This document shows, piece by piece, positions 30,201 through 37,642 of a stretch of 64,000 nucleotides of DNA. Position 1 is the first letter of the stretch. Every line of letters starts with the position of its first letter. Both the position numbers and the translations under genes were made by a program. The stretch is from Mantis religiosa (taxonomy: Eukaryota; Arthropoda; Insecta; Mantodea; Mantidae): contig CM060955.1 in assembly GCA_030765055.1 (NCBI GenBank), forward strand, positions 96,249,838 through 96,313,837, read 5' to 3'. The notes under the pieces were generated by a model, which saw nothing but the letters and a program-made list of their open reading frames with translations, was not told the origin of the DNA and did no database searches.

Positions 30201-32917
30201 AGTGGACAACACGGCACTGGACAACACGGTTTTCTCTAGGTTTTATAGAGCAGATGATCCTTGTTTCAAGTCACAGCTATGGAATTTAAATTTTTAGTTC
30301 TGATTCTACTTTTGAGTCTGCCTTCACGGTTTGTGTGTTAGAAGAATCAGTTATCATTAACCACCCTTATGAATGAAAGTCTGTTGCTTTGTTTAGATTT
30401 TCTGAGCACTGATATAGTTGCATTTTGCTAATAGTTACCTGCTAATAAAAATTATGAGAAATAATTAAATATCATAAATGCTCTATCTAAAGAAAAGTTA
30501 TGACAATTGTACAATTGCACATCTAATAAATAGAATTGAATTAACATTCCTGCTAGGAATCATGTAACAAATTTAGCCATTTTAATTTAATTAATTTAAT
30601 TATACTTATGTCCTCCAATATTAAGTCATATCGAACGAAAAATGAAATGGGTGACAAGATGCTCATATGAGTCCAGGGTCCATAGAACTTAGAGTTACCC
30701 AACATTCATTAGTTATTGTAGTGTTCATAGATCTAAGTAAAGCTTTTGATTGCATTAACTTAGAACTACTAATAGTAAAACTAAACAGATATGGGGTACA
30801 AGGAATTGCACAAGATTGGGTTGAATCTTATCTAAAAAAGCGAATGCAATGGGTGGAAGTAAATTTTAAGAACACAAAGGGAGAAATTGAAAATATTAAG
30901 TCAGACTGGGGATATGTAACATCAGGTATACCTCAAGGTTCAAAATTGGGACCATTTTTATTTTTACTTTATATAAATGACCTTTTTGAGTTGATAAGGA
31001 AGCATGGTTGTACTGTAATAGGATATGCAGATGATATAACCATAATAATAAATGAATCTACAGAAAGAGAAGTGGAAGATAAAGCAAAGGAAATCCTAAA
31101 AATAGTAAAACAGTATTTCTTAAACTTAGACCTAATGATAAATTTAAATAAGACATGCTGGATAAAGTTCGATCTCAAGAAGCGTTCAACAAATATAAAA
31201 ATTACTGTTGATGGTGAAAGTATTCCAGAAACATGCCAAACAGAATTTTTGGGGGTAGTAATTGATAAACACCTAGGGTGGAAGCAACACATAGAACATA
31301 TAATAAAAAAACTAAATAAAGGTATATACATAATGAAACAAGTTAGACGAACTATGGATAATAAAACCTTAAAAAAGTGTGTTATGCATTTATCTATTCA
31401 CATATAAAATATGGGATATCTTTATGGGGTAATATAAATGCAAAAGAGGTGTTAAAAATTTTCAGATTACAAAAGAAAGCTATACGAATAATTGAAAATG
31501 TTGAGAGAAGATCTAGCTGTAGGCAGATATTTAAGAAGCATAACATTTTAACTGTTCCATGCATATAAATATATGAAAGCATTAAATATGTAATAGAAAG
31601 GAATACATGTAAAAAGAACTGTATTGTACAGTCATATAATGTGAGAAATAAAGCTGACTATTTTAGGACCACATTAAGGGGAACACTAAACAACAGATCA
31701 TTAGAAAGTATCGGAAAAGACATGTATAATAGATTGCCAGGTAAAATAAAGAATACTAAACTATGTAATATTAAGAATATAAAAAGGTATTTGTCAGAAC
31801 AAGCTTTTTATAGTGTGGAAGAGTACAAAGCAAAAAATGGAAAATAAACAATGTACATTTTAGTTTCTAAGCAGTGCATATAGTAGACTTTTGGGTGTAT
31901 ATTTATGTTTTCTTATAATGTAAAATGACGTATCCTCTGTATGAAATATAGAGGATGAATAAATTGAAATAAATTGAAAAATTAAATTGAAATTTCAGGA
32001 TAAGGGAAAACCTGGGAAAAAGCTTTATCCAGATAACTCACCCTGACTGAGGTTCGAACTTGGGATGGTTTATGGATTGTATGGGTTATAGCATGTCAAA
32101 TTGCACAAAACATGTAATTCTCTCTTTTTTTTCTCTCTTTGTTTTTTGAAGTATAGTTAAAAATAACTAGTTAAATAAATTAGATATTTGCATAAATTCA
32201 TAGACACCATTTAGAAACAAAAGTGTTTGAAATTGAGACATCAAAGGTAAAATTCTTCCCTCAAAACTAGCTGAGGTACTTCTGAATCTAAGGCCACAGT
32301 ACCTAATATATAAGCTGAGACTTTCATGGCCGACATCTTAAAGATAAATGATATGTTCTGTGCTTATCTTTTATGGTCTAGAAGTTCTTGAAAAATGAAC
32401 CGACATTTTGCCAGGAACTGCACCTAGTAGATCACCTCCCTCATGATACTAGGCACAGTTCCTGGTGAAACGTCAGTTCATTCTTCAGGAACTTTTAGAC
32501 CCCCATAAGCCTGGAACATATCATTAATCCCCACAGTATCTACTTACCAAGTGCTACATGTTGCCCTCTGTGCAACCTTATTTCATTGTTGCTAAGGTGA
32601 TGTGGCAGAACATGGACAGAAGTATCATCAGCATCAAGGTAGTAATATGATGTACCAGCACTGTTCTCCTGTATATCTGCCTGTAACATGGCTGCTATTT
32701 CCTGTGCATGGGCTGATGCCAGTAGCAGCAGAAACAATGTGATTGCTGACATAAGCTGTAAAACACACAACAATCAGTTACAGTGTTTCAAAGATTACAA
32801 TTTTAGTTATTTATCCAAATAATTAATATTATTACTCACCAGCTCTATGACAGCAATCAGCATTGTCCCTTGCTTTAGGGTGAAAACGTAGCAACATGTT
32901 CGTAATGGTATGATCAT
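21131..32917 (-). CDS. Four-pass membrane protein, DUF4728/pasiflora-like, five coding exons
   Basis: Coding exons in order: 32917-32840, 32755-32548, 26310-26225, 25937-25796, 21282-21131. All introns are GT-AG, the phases join without a break, and the 666-nt CDS gives 221 residues. It begins MIIPLRTCCYVFTLKQGTML. Four hydrophobic spans are visible at about residues 18-43, 94-124, 132-158 and 162-182. A polar loop of about 50 residues between spans 1 and 2 contains acidic and Tyr-rich text (TSYYYLDADD). The C-terminal tail ends PPPNKPSDV. The start with a CC pair followed by a basic/Leu-rich and Gly segment, then four spans, is what I recall of the insect DUF4728 family. That family includes the septate-junction pasiflora proteins and resembles LAPTM proteins, and the family call is less sure than the gene call. 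Introns 2 and 4 host most of the mobile elements between 21 and 32 kb. Confidence 0.85.
21363..21650. mobile_element. SINE-D, inverted-junction copy
   Basis: Bases 21367-21440 are SINE-D in reverse (gagtcaacatgaaaaattca, ccaggatttgaagcatgg). From 21441 to 21650 the element reads forward, including the leader (gagagcccctagtgctttac), the tRNA-like core (tagctcaatgggttagagca) and the tail. It therefore looks like two head-to-head partial copies. It lies in the 3' flank-facing part of intron 4, just upstream of exon 5. Confidence 0.75.
21715..22056 (-). mobile_element. SINE-E, full-length reverse copy
   Basis: GC-rich block matching 61851-62175 in reverse. On the minus strand it begins ctgcgacgtggcatagcggg, has the B-box gggttcgatcctaccc, then gatttta and gtcccaggtataggaccgg, and ends near the three-word block agggctgacgcg. 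It is in intron 4 of the host gene. Confidence 0.8.
22057..22505. other. Intron 4 AT-rich stretch
   Basis: No repeat or exon recognised. Confidence 0.35.
22506..22705 (+). mobile_element. SINE-D, strongly decayed copy
   Basis: Leader-like ctcatggtctaccaggaaaa, ggaaacttaatgttgta and a faint tRNA-like core (gatccatagttaaaattttg) followed by cattaaatttttcag. Many substitutions make this the oldest SINE-D copy seen. Confidence 0.5.
22845..22978 (+). mobile_element. SINE-D, partial forward copy
   Basis: Begins ggagaatttaatgtcaca, contains tagctcaatgggtaagagca, accaggagatctgtggttca and the tail ttgaatttttcagtttgact. The leader before ggagaattt and the far tail are absent. Confidence 0.7.
23441..23482 (-). 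ncRNA. Hammerhead-like core, PLE-2 left repeat
   Basis: Minus strand: GAG, CCGACGA, extra U, GCAAAC and GUUUGC around AAUG, then AAAACAUGUC. The first base of the GAAA box is A. The stem III palindrome ACAUGU and following C are kept. This copy is probably dead. Confidence 0.4.
23508..23812 (+). pseudogene. PLE-2 reverse transcriptase, N-terminal piece
   Basis: The 102-codon frame has VSFDVRSLFPSIPIDKLL at about residues 42-59. It is the RT catalytic block with the first Asp, in the form typical of PLEs. It ends in FDGKYYKQI, exactly where the 345-bp fold-back was inserted, and the RT resumes in frame after the insertion at 24174 with SGLAMGSPLSPF. The stop following KQI belongs to the insertion. 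Confidence 0.85.
23885..23932 (-). ncRNA. Hammerhead-like core, H-E left arm
   Basis: Minus strand: UUUGA, CUGAAGA, extra U, GUGGGC and GUCUAC around AAAU, GAAA, UUUAU, U, UCAAA. The core boxes and stems I and II are intact. The stem III stretch AUUUAU is only partly self-complementary. Confidence 0.6.
23995..24043 (+). ncRNA. Hammerhead-like ribozyme, best-preserved core (H-E right arm)
   Basis: CUGAAGA (24003-24009) fits the CUGANGA consensus. There is one extra U at 24010. Stem II is GUGGGC (24011-24016) with GUCUAC (24021-24026), a 4-nt loop and two G-U pairs. GAAA is at 24027-24030. Bases 24030-24035 give self-complementary AUUAAU for stem III, and U24036 is in the cleavage position. 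UCAAA (24037-24041) pairs with UUUGA (23998-24002), and two more pairs extend stem I (24042 with 23997, 24043 with 23996). This is the most complete candidate in the window. Confidence 0.65.
24174..24985 (+). pseudogene. PLE-2 reverse transcriptase C-terminal part and start of GIY-YIG
   Basis: The open frame (ATG at 24187) reads MGSPLSPFLANLYMSFFE, TWYRYADDIFAIVHY (catalytic YADD), DCTLPFLDLKITKGNEKLEF, then the thumb and linker with KFTYHPWATKKFQKIF. It stops at 24883-24885. After a frameshift the nuclease starts: YIGRTKRNIGTREKEHFRH in the +1 frame (about 24890-24945). Catalytic YADD is intact, but truncation, two insertions and the frameshift rule out function. Confidence 0.85.
25006..25398 (+). 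mobile_element. Short 5'-truncated LINE tail inserted in PLE-2 nuclease
   Basis: Translation gives ACELYNKLPPYLRSIQ, then FKKDLKKYCI and FYSIKEFLNKEL before the stop. This C-terminus (LYNKLP, FKK.LK, FYS..EF) matches jockey/I-type LINEs and is close in pattern to the LINE at 30706-31984. The tail is built of aatg units near 25365-25395. PLE text FWSENHEIEDSTELLK resumes immediately after it. Confidence 0.7.
25399..25590 (+). pseudogene. PLE-2 GIY-YIG C-terminal remnant
   Basis: FWSENHEIEDSTELLK parallels FWTENHNIGHNIKLLK of PLE-1. After stops, NELMNFEIPP corresponds to KVINFEIPA. The reading is closed by stops in several places. Confidence 0.7.
25630..25672 (+). ncRNA. Hammerhead-like core, PLE-2 right repeat
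   Basis: GAG (25632-25634), CCGACGA (25635-25641), extra U (25642), GCAAAC (25643-25648), loop GAUG, GUUUGC (25653-25658), GAAA (25659-25662), CAUGU, C25668, CUC (25669-25671). Stem I is GAG/CUC, stem II is a perfect 6 bp, and stem III is ACAUGU. The second base of the CUGANGA box is C in both PLE-2 repeats, so it is a family feature and may weaken catalysis. Confidence 0.5.
25796..25937 (-). CDS. Coding exon 4 of the membrane-protein gene
   Basis: Acceptor gactgtttcag before CAC at 25937, donor CAGA followed by gtaagt at 25795. The 142 nt encode HIRQFLLPWLSVVMIGLVFT through the third span and GLYIQQ, plus the first base of a split Arg codon. Confidence 0.88.
26225..26310 (-). CDS. Coding exon 3 of the membrane-protein gene
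   Basis: Acceptor ttgatttcag before TT at 26310, donor ATG followed by gtgagt at 26224. The 86 nt encode MIIGLYAAIAITTIHLISC and the rest of span 2. The first two bases complete a Val codon with exon 2. Confidence 0.88.
26820..27182 (-). pseudogene. Possible LINE ORF2 tail fragment
   Basis: On the minus strand, KRRYECGETEIWRKESVW resembles CSQTKIWREQAW of the zinc-knuckle LINE family at 7.4 kb, followed by similar Lys-rich text. It is very decayed, and the assignment rests on this short likeness. It is inside intron 2 of the host gene. Confidence 0.3.
27190..28165. other. Intron 2 stretch without recognised features
   Basis: AT-rich. The part near 27190-27350 is slightly GC-richer with no second copy noted. 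Confidence 0.35.
28168..28371 (-). other. Unassigned open frame with one strong membrane span
   Basis: 67 codons, or 48 if translation starts at the internal Met of MDHGPQLWTIISFVIFIVVF. A single very hydrophobic segment is followed by YYNIYYAAAERLLLLTGRR and a stop. It lies in intron 2 of the host gene on the same strand. It could be an alternative terminal exon, a small protein, or chance. No family is recognised, and no clear acceptor in the right phase was found. Confidence 0.25.
28690..28855 (+). mobile_element. PLE-type terminal repeat, family H-B copy 3 (single arm)
   Basis: The right end has tgttactaaattcctcc like the other H-B copies. There is no inverted partner here, so this is a solitary unit, useful for showing the unit itself is about 150 bp. 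Confidence 0.6.
28717..28759 (+). ncRNA. Hammerhead-like core, H-B copy 3
   Basis: GAGA (28717-28720), UUGAAAA (28721-28727), extra U (28728), GGAAGU (28729-28734), loop AAGA, GCUUCC (28739-28744), GAAA (28745-28748), an AUUAAU stretch, then UCUC (28756-28759) pairing with GAGA. Stem II differs from the 15.5-kb copy by compensating changes (GGAAGU/GCUUCC versus GGAGGC/GCCUUU). Confidence 0.45.
28906..29991 (-). mobile_element. Mariner element with both terminal inverted repeats, defective
   Basis: Ends: cgagggctgttcaataaaga at 28906 and, reversed from 29991, caagagctgttcaataaaga. About 28 bp are shared with a few mismatches, and both ends are flanked by TA. On the minus strand the transposase reads FLTNVITADRTWLHHFDPEN (first catalytic block), VWKYPSSPTPKK, and SLTGQYYRDVLETLQVHI in successive frames, then a C-terminus with RWDKCIAFREKYFEK. 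The region for the N-terminal helix-turn-helix is almost all missing, and the block with the second and third Asp is scrambled. It lies in intron 2 of the host gene. Confidence 0.85.
30000..30600. other. Intron 2 stretch with a SINE-B scrap
   Basis: About 30185-30245 carries gagatttgtagtggacaaca and cggttttctctaggtt, a degraded piece of the SINE-B body. Nothing else is recognised. Confidence 0.4.
30667..31407 (+). pseudogene. LINE reverse transcriptase domain
   Basis: 246-codon frame whose first 13 codons or so are SINE-A sequence read in frame. The LINE proper starts at SLVIVVFIDLSKAFD. RT blocks with Asp in FIDLSKAFD, GIPQG and YADD are all present. The reading frame is lost at 31377, before the SLWG block. 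Loss of the N-terminal endonuclease and the shift make it non-functional. Confidence 0.85.
30706..31984 (+). mobile_element. 5'-truncated non-LTR retrotransposon (jockey/I-type LINE)
   Basis: The element starts within the RT. The first open frame has VVFIDLSKAFDCINLELL, VTSGIPQGSKLGPFLFLLYI, VIGYADDITIIIN (catalytic YADD) and TEFLGVVIDKHLGWKQHIEH. A frameshift near 31377 leads to AFIYSHIKYGISLWGNI. After a stop, the C-terminus has NRLPGKIKNTK and QAFYSVEEYKAKNGK with a stop at 31845-31847. The 3' UTR ends in attgaaa repeats. It inserted into a SINE-A copy. The RT core is well preserved, so this is a fairly young but dead copy. Confidence 0.88.
32077..32384. other. Intron 2 stretch without recognised features
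   Basis: AT-rich; nothing supported. Confidence 0.35.
32385..32510. repeat. Fold-back PLE-type repeat (family H-F)
   Basis: Arms near 32386-32434 and 32448-32505 are inverted copies (ccaggaactg / cagttcctgg, gttcttga / tcaggaac). The element lies only about 40 bp from coding exon 2 of the host gene, inside intron 2 near its donor. Confidence 0.6.
32430..32480 (+). ncRNA. Hammerhead-like core, family H-F
   Basis: CUCAUGA (32440-32446; one change from CUGAUGA), extra U (32447), ACUAGG (32448-32453), 7-nt loop, CCUGGU (32461-32466), GAAA (32467-32470), CGU and C (32471-32474). ACGU is self-complementary. Stem I pairing is not evident here. The loop is 7 nt instead of the 4 nt seen in most families. 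Confidence 0.4.
32548..32755 (-). CDS. Coding exon 2 of the membrane-protein gene
   Basis: Acceptor tgttttacag before CTT at 32755, donor CTTG followed by gtaagt at 32547. The 208 nt encode LMSAITLFLLLLASAHAQEI, the polar loop, and HVAL, leaving one base of the next codon. Confidence 0.9.
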
Positions 32918-32930
32918 CTTGGCTTGCCAC
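32840..32930 (-). CDS. Coding exon 1 with short 5' UTR part
   Basis: Acceptor tctcttaaag before GTGGCAAGCC at 32930. The ATG at 32917-32915 is the first in frame and is preceded by GCCAAG, an acceptable context. Donor CTG followed by gtgagt at 32839; the downstream intron is only 84 bp. Because the exon begins at an acceptor, a non-coding first exon must lie further upstream on this strand. Confidence 0.82.
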
Positions 32931-34799
32931 CTTTAAGAGAAATTTTAATACAGTATTAATAACTTAACCTATGCCAACCTATGTACATAGATGTAATGAT
33001 CAGTGCTTGATCTCTGATGACCTATCTTCCTTTAATTATTTATTAAAGGCATTGCTATTATGTACATAAATCCTTAACAAGGGTCCCAAGTTATAAAAAT
33101 GCATATGCATTTATTTGTTCATTCATGTCTCAAACTAGGGATGAGGCAATTTCTTCCAGTTGTTTGTGCTGGGCAAGTTGAATTTCCATACTCTACTAGA
33201 AATTTTTCTCATGCGCGTTTGTACGCTAGCTTGACTTGGTATACTTGAAAACTTTGAGGGCTGCCTTCAAGAATCTGACTTTAACTTTTTACCATTTGTA
33301 GTAGGTCTCTATAGCTTAGCTTTTCGCAGTAATATACTTATGTATGTCCTGTAATATACGAAGTGTGTTTTTAAAGCAAATAATGTTTAAATATTTTGGC
33401 TCTGCATTCGTGGTTTTGAGCATGCGCGATCACTTTCTCCATTCATTAGGGAGCCAGAGATGCAGCTATAACCTCATCGCTTTGTGATTCCCTCTTGCTA
33501 GAGCGCTTCTAAATATTGAAAACAATCGAATCACCTGCCGACGGTGAAGTTAGTGATTTTTTTTTAACAGCTGCCACCCTCCTGGAAAACCACAGAAGTG
33601 GCTGTCAATCAAGAAGTCCTTCAGTTTTCAAGGGGACTACATTTTACTTCATGCAAGCACCTGTCATTTGTCCAGGAAGTCGTGGCAGATGCGAAATCAG
33701 ACAAGCACATTCGTATATCGGGAAAGTCACAAAAAATCCATGGGAATGTCAACGGGAATTGAACTAGTGACGTGCTATGAGCCTTAAGTAACTATGGAGC
33801 CATATTACATGCTGACTAAAGTTATAATAAAGCCATAAGTGTGTAAAGGTATATAAATTATCTCCACAAGCCTATATAACTCACCTTATGAATTGTTTAT
33901 ACTGATCCCAAAGTACAGTCGGTGGAGTATCTGTCTACTATGCAAATGTTACCTGTCGGAGCACAGCACCGCACGTAGACCGCAGTGTGCCCTGCTGCTT
34001 CTAAGTGGAATGAATGAAGGGCAACAAGTTCCGGAAGACGATGTAGCTAGCAAAGACGGGGTCCCTAACGATTCCAACATGACAGCAGTTCTAGCCACTC
34101 ATAACCTTGCTATTCCGGTTATAGACGATACATTCCCAGGAAGGAAGGATGTCCCAGCGTCCCACCAGGGAGAAATGTTACCAGAGCATCGCGTCCCAAC
34201 ACATCACCTGGTCTTACAAATCTGTCACAAATGAAAGGAACTGATGGACAGGAAATTCTCTGTAGAAGGGAAACCACCCTGGACTCGGCTATCGCCCCGA
34301 GGAAACCATGGGGGGAAAAATGGTCAGAATGCTTGCCCTGACGGGAATTCAACCAAAATATGACCCTAGTGTATTACAATGGAATTGCCATCTCGTTCGA
34401 ATTCACAGATGAACCTGAGAGATGTTTCTTTAAGCAAGTATGATGTGTACATGTGAGCGTACTTGAAAACATTTAACATCAGTTCTTTTGTAATCCTTTC
34501 GCCCATTAAATCAAGTTTTAGGTTTGCTGTGCATATACCTGAGGATATGTAGTGAATCATAAATATATTTTTAGTGCCAATTCCACATTGGTAGTGATAA
34601 AAAATAAACGCATTAAAACTATTTTTAGTAGAGTGAGATTACAATATAACTTTTGGCTTCTTTGTTCTTTTTTTATTTTAGAGTTTTCCCCAGTTGTAAA
34701 TTATTTCTTATTCATCTTCTTAAAAGTATTATAAGTAATTTGAATGAAGCCTAGCTTACGAAATATATACTCTACAGTAAAGTAGAATATTTCAGGTGA
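32931..34799. other. Upstream region of the coding exons; no gene resolved
   Basis: Two blocks (33500-33770 and 33950-34370) are GC-richer and have long chance open frames on both strands. They have the look of old dispersed repeats, but no second copy was found in this window. Both blocks end in similar words (acgggaattgaac near 33748, acgggaattcaac near 34340), hinting that they share a 3' part. Confidence 0.35.
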
Positions 34800-35262
34800 C
34801 TTCGTCTGTAGCCGACATTTGGGAGGCCCGTGTTCGATTCCCGTAGCCGACCTACCTGACCCATTACTTTTTCGGGGGTTTTTCCGGGTCGCCAGGTTAA
34901 TTATAGATAGGTTAATTATATCCATCGAATTTCCTGTCTCTCCATTTCATCTCCATTATCACTTAACATTATCTGTCATCTGGAGGTCTCTTTCAGGGTA
35001 GAAGTGTTGGCAGGCATCTCGGCGTTGCATGGCAGGATGATATTCCCTTGGTAAAACTTCTTCCTCCGCTAGGACGATCTCCGAATCCGGTCTGGTGGGG
35101 ACGTTTCCAGACCACAGTAGGGTGGGATGCCGGTTGTTCTGGCCTGCCGGGGAGATTCCAACTGGTAAAGTGTAGGGATCCTGTGGTGTGGCCGCCCTCT
35201 GTCTCCTTTTGCCTCATCTTTCCTCCCGGGGTGCCCCACTTGGGGCATAGGTACAATAGATT
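34800..35262 (+). mobile_element. SINE-C, copy 2
   Basis: Begins near cgtctgtagccgacatttgg, B-box cccgtgttcgattcccg, then tcgaatttcctgtctctcca, ggcgttgcatggcaggatga and tagggtgggatgccggttgt, ending cccacttggggcatagg. It is closer to a consensus than copy 1 at 6433. Confidence 0.8.
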
Positions 35263-35384
35263 AAGTTTGGACCTCCGTAGCATAGTTCAGTCCAGTCCAA
35301 ATTTTATTGCAAGTAAATTCAATAAAAATTTTCATGCTTCTAGTTCAACAGTTTTAAAAATAATTATAGTTTGTATGTATTTTA

Positions 35385-35832
35385 GTTAATTGATGGAAAT
35401 TAATCATTTCTTCACACTAGCCGTATATAGGCTAAGATTTTTGATAGATAGAGTCAACATGAAAAATTCTATGCCATGGGCGGTATTTGAACCACGGACC
35501 TCCTGGTTTCCGTCCAGTCACTCTTACCCTTTGAGCTACCATAGCCAAAGTGCCGTCCTGACATTAAATTCTCCATTTGACTCATATATTTCCCCGGAAG
35601 ACCACTAGGGGCTCTCACATCCGAGATACACCGTTTGTGGAGACTAGCGTAAGTACCTGAGTCCCAGGCTTCATCACTTAACTCTTACTATTTTAGTTAA
35701 TTGATGAAAATTAATCATTTCTCCACACTAGCCGTATATAGGCTAAGAGTTTTGATAGAGTCAACATGAAAAATTCAATGCCATGGCCGGGATTTGAACC
35801 ACGGATCTCCTAGTTTCCGTCCAGTCACTTCG
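35385..35832 (-). mobile_element. SINE-D, one full reverse copy and one partial reverse copy in tandem
   Basis: The first (35385-35692) runs from the tail (ttcttcacactagccgtata) through the tRNA-like core to the leader (aagtacctgagtcccaggct). The second (35693-35832) repeats the tail and half the core (ccgggatttgaaccacgg) and stops at cgtccagtcactt. Tandem same-strand copies show the unit boundary directly. Confidence 0.75.
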
Positions 35833-35834
35833 CA

Positions 35835-36689
35835 TACAAACTTCCTGGCTCTTGAGGGAAATTATCCTGTCAGAATTATTCCTTACCTTCTACTGAGTCT
35901 ATATGAGTGAATGCATGCAATAACATCATTGGTCATAAAATCCAGTGTAAAACAAGTTACATACATCAGCGTCTGTTTCCGAAGTCAAAGTTCCTTGTGC
36001 AGCTGCAGTATATGTGTATAATAAAGAAAAACATTGATACAAATCGATAGTTCTGTCCCCATTCTATTGTATAAAGATCAGAATTCGCAGCGCTCACTGT
36101 GAAGAGACCGTATCGATCTCGGTAATGGTGTGGTGATTTTTTTCTCCTGTCCTCTGAGAAGAGTGGCACTAGATGCACTCTTTGGGGACCATTTGAGCAA
36201 CAAAAGTGGCAGCTCCTGGTTTGGCAAACCGGCGTTCAGGAGAAGTGACTCAAAAGCCTTGTTTATTCGTCCCCAACACTACGTAGCGGCCTTACGATCG
36301 CCTTTGGCCCCTCTTGATTTTTTCTAGAATATCTACTAAAGATTAATGCATTAAGAATTTTTAAAATGTACGAAGAGCACAGTACACGTGTAATTGCGTA
36401 ATGAGTTGTATAACTACAAAGTGTGAGGAATCTTTATGATGCGCCTCAATTTTGGTTTATTGGTTCAAAATTAAGGCTAGTCTATATGAAGATTTCCTTA
36501 AGAAGTACGTTTTTAGACAAACTGTTCACATCAGTTTGGAATTTCAACTAGGTAGAATGTCATCTCTTTGTGCATCGTCTCACAACTAAGCGAGATAGTT
36601 TCACAGTAACTATGAAGCTCAGGTTTCAAATTTGTTGGCTCACCACGCCGATATTGACTTTCTTGAGGCTTTCCTAGATCTTAGGCGAT
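35835..36689. other. Unassigned stretch
   Basis: Includes a GC-richer block at about 35965-36320 with an open frame on each strand, neither resembling a known domain. No splice-flanked exon was confirmed. A decayed SINE-C scrap (cgaattttcctgtctcc) follows at about 36712. Confidence 0.3.
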
Positions 36690-37225
36690 TGCTGGAGGGC
36701 TTCCTGGATACAGCGAATTTTCCTGTCTCCATATTTTAAGTTCATTACCTCTACATGTTTCAGGATCTGGTGTAGTGGTGAAATTTGTTTGGGACAATTG
36801 TCTGCCCTTGTGTGAGAACCAACCTACAACAAGACCTACCGTTTGAGGAAGGTTTGTATAGGTGGCCTCTGTTGCGTCCGAGTCTGCCACTTCAGATTTG
36901 GTCACCTTCTACATCCTCATTTCACCACTCCCTCCTAAATTTCAGCAGGTATAGCTGTGCTGCTCGAACGGTTACACTGTCTTTATCTTTGTTAAGAGAA
37001 ACATCTCAGATAACGCACTGATTATTCTTGTAAAGTCTGTGTAGTTAACGCGTGTGCACGTCGGCTTCTGCCTTTGACGAACCCTTATAATCGTTTTACA
37101 ACCCCCGACCCTCCTTCTCCCAGACCGTTCTTCAAGGTTGCCACCTTTCTCGATACGTCATGGGTATCGTACGAGGTTTCGTCTAAATAAATTATCTTAT
37201 GTCCATTACTGCAAAACTTCCTAGT

Positions 37226-37343
<118 letters not shown>

Positions 37344-37417
37344 CGCCAAGCTACAATTCTACTGGATTCCATAATAACCCTTATCTTATTCAAAGTGCAG
37401 TATTTGAAACCCAGCTC

Positions 37418-37642
37418 CTATAGGAGACCGCGCAAAGTGAAGCGCCCATAAGGAAAATCACAAATTTCTTGCAAATGTGCAACCAATTCGTCTGAGGTGG
37501 GTGCTCTCCTTTTTGCATAGAATCTATAAATTTCTCGACGAATTAAATCGCACGTAAAATTATCTACTTTAGAGAAATGTTTCCTTTTGTTTTCACACTT
37601 GATCGGCGTCTTTGGTATTCCTTTCGTCACAATATTTCTCAC
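37418..37642 (-). pseudogene. DDE transposase N-terminal helix-turn-helix fragment
   Basis: VDNFTCDLIRREIYRFYAKR then APTSDELVAHLQEI and DFPYGRFTLRGLL is the same DNA-binding module as at 10302-10740 (DNFTRDLLH, NFYKDKNFPT). The catalytic part is absent, so the element is a non-autonomous or decayed copy. Confidence 0.6.

Larger units (their letters stand above)
30602..32076 (-). mobile_element. SINE-A split by a LINE insertion
   Basis: The SINE-A 3' half is at 30602-30705 (aagtcatatcgaac, gagtccagggtccatagaac) and the 5' half at 31985-32076 (ttcaggataagggaaaacct, aactcaccctgactgagg). Together they form one reverse copy, interrupted between acattcat and ttcagg by the LINE at 30706-31984. Confidence 0.8.
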
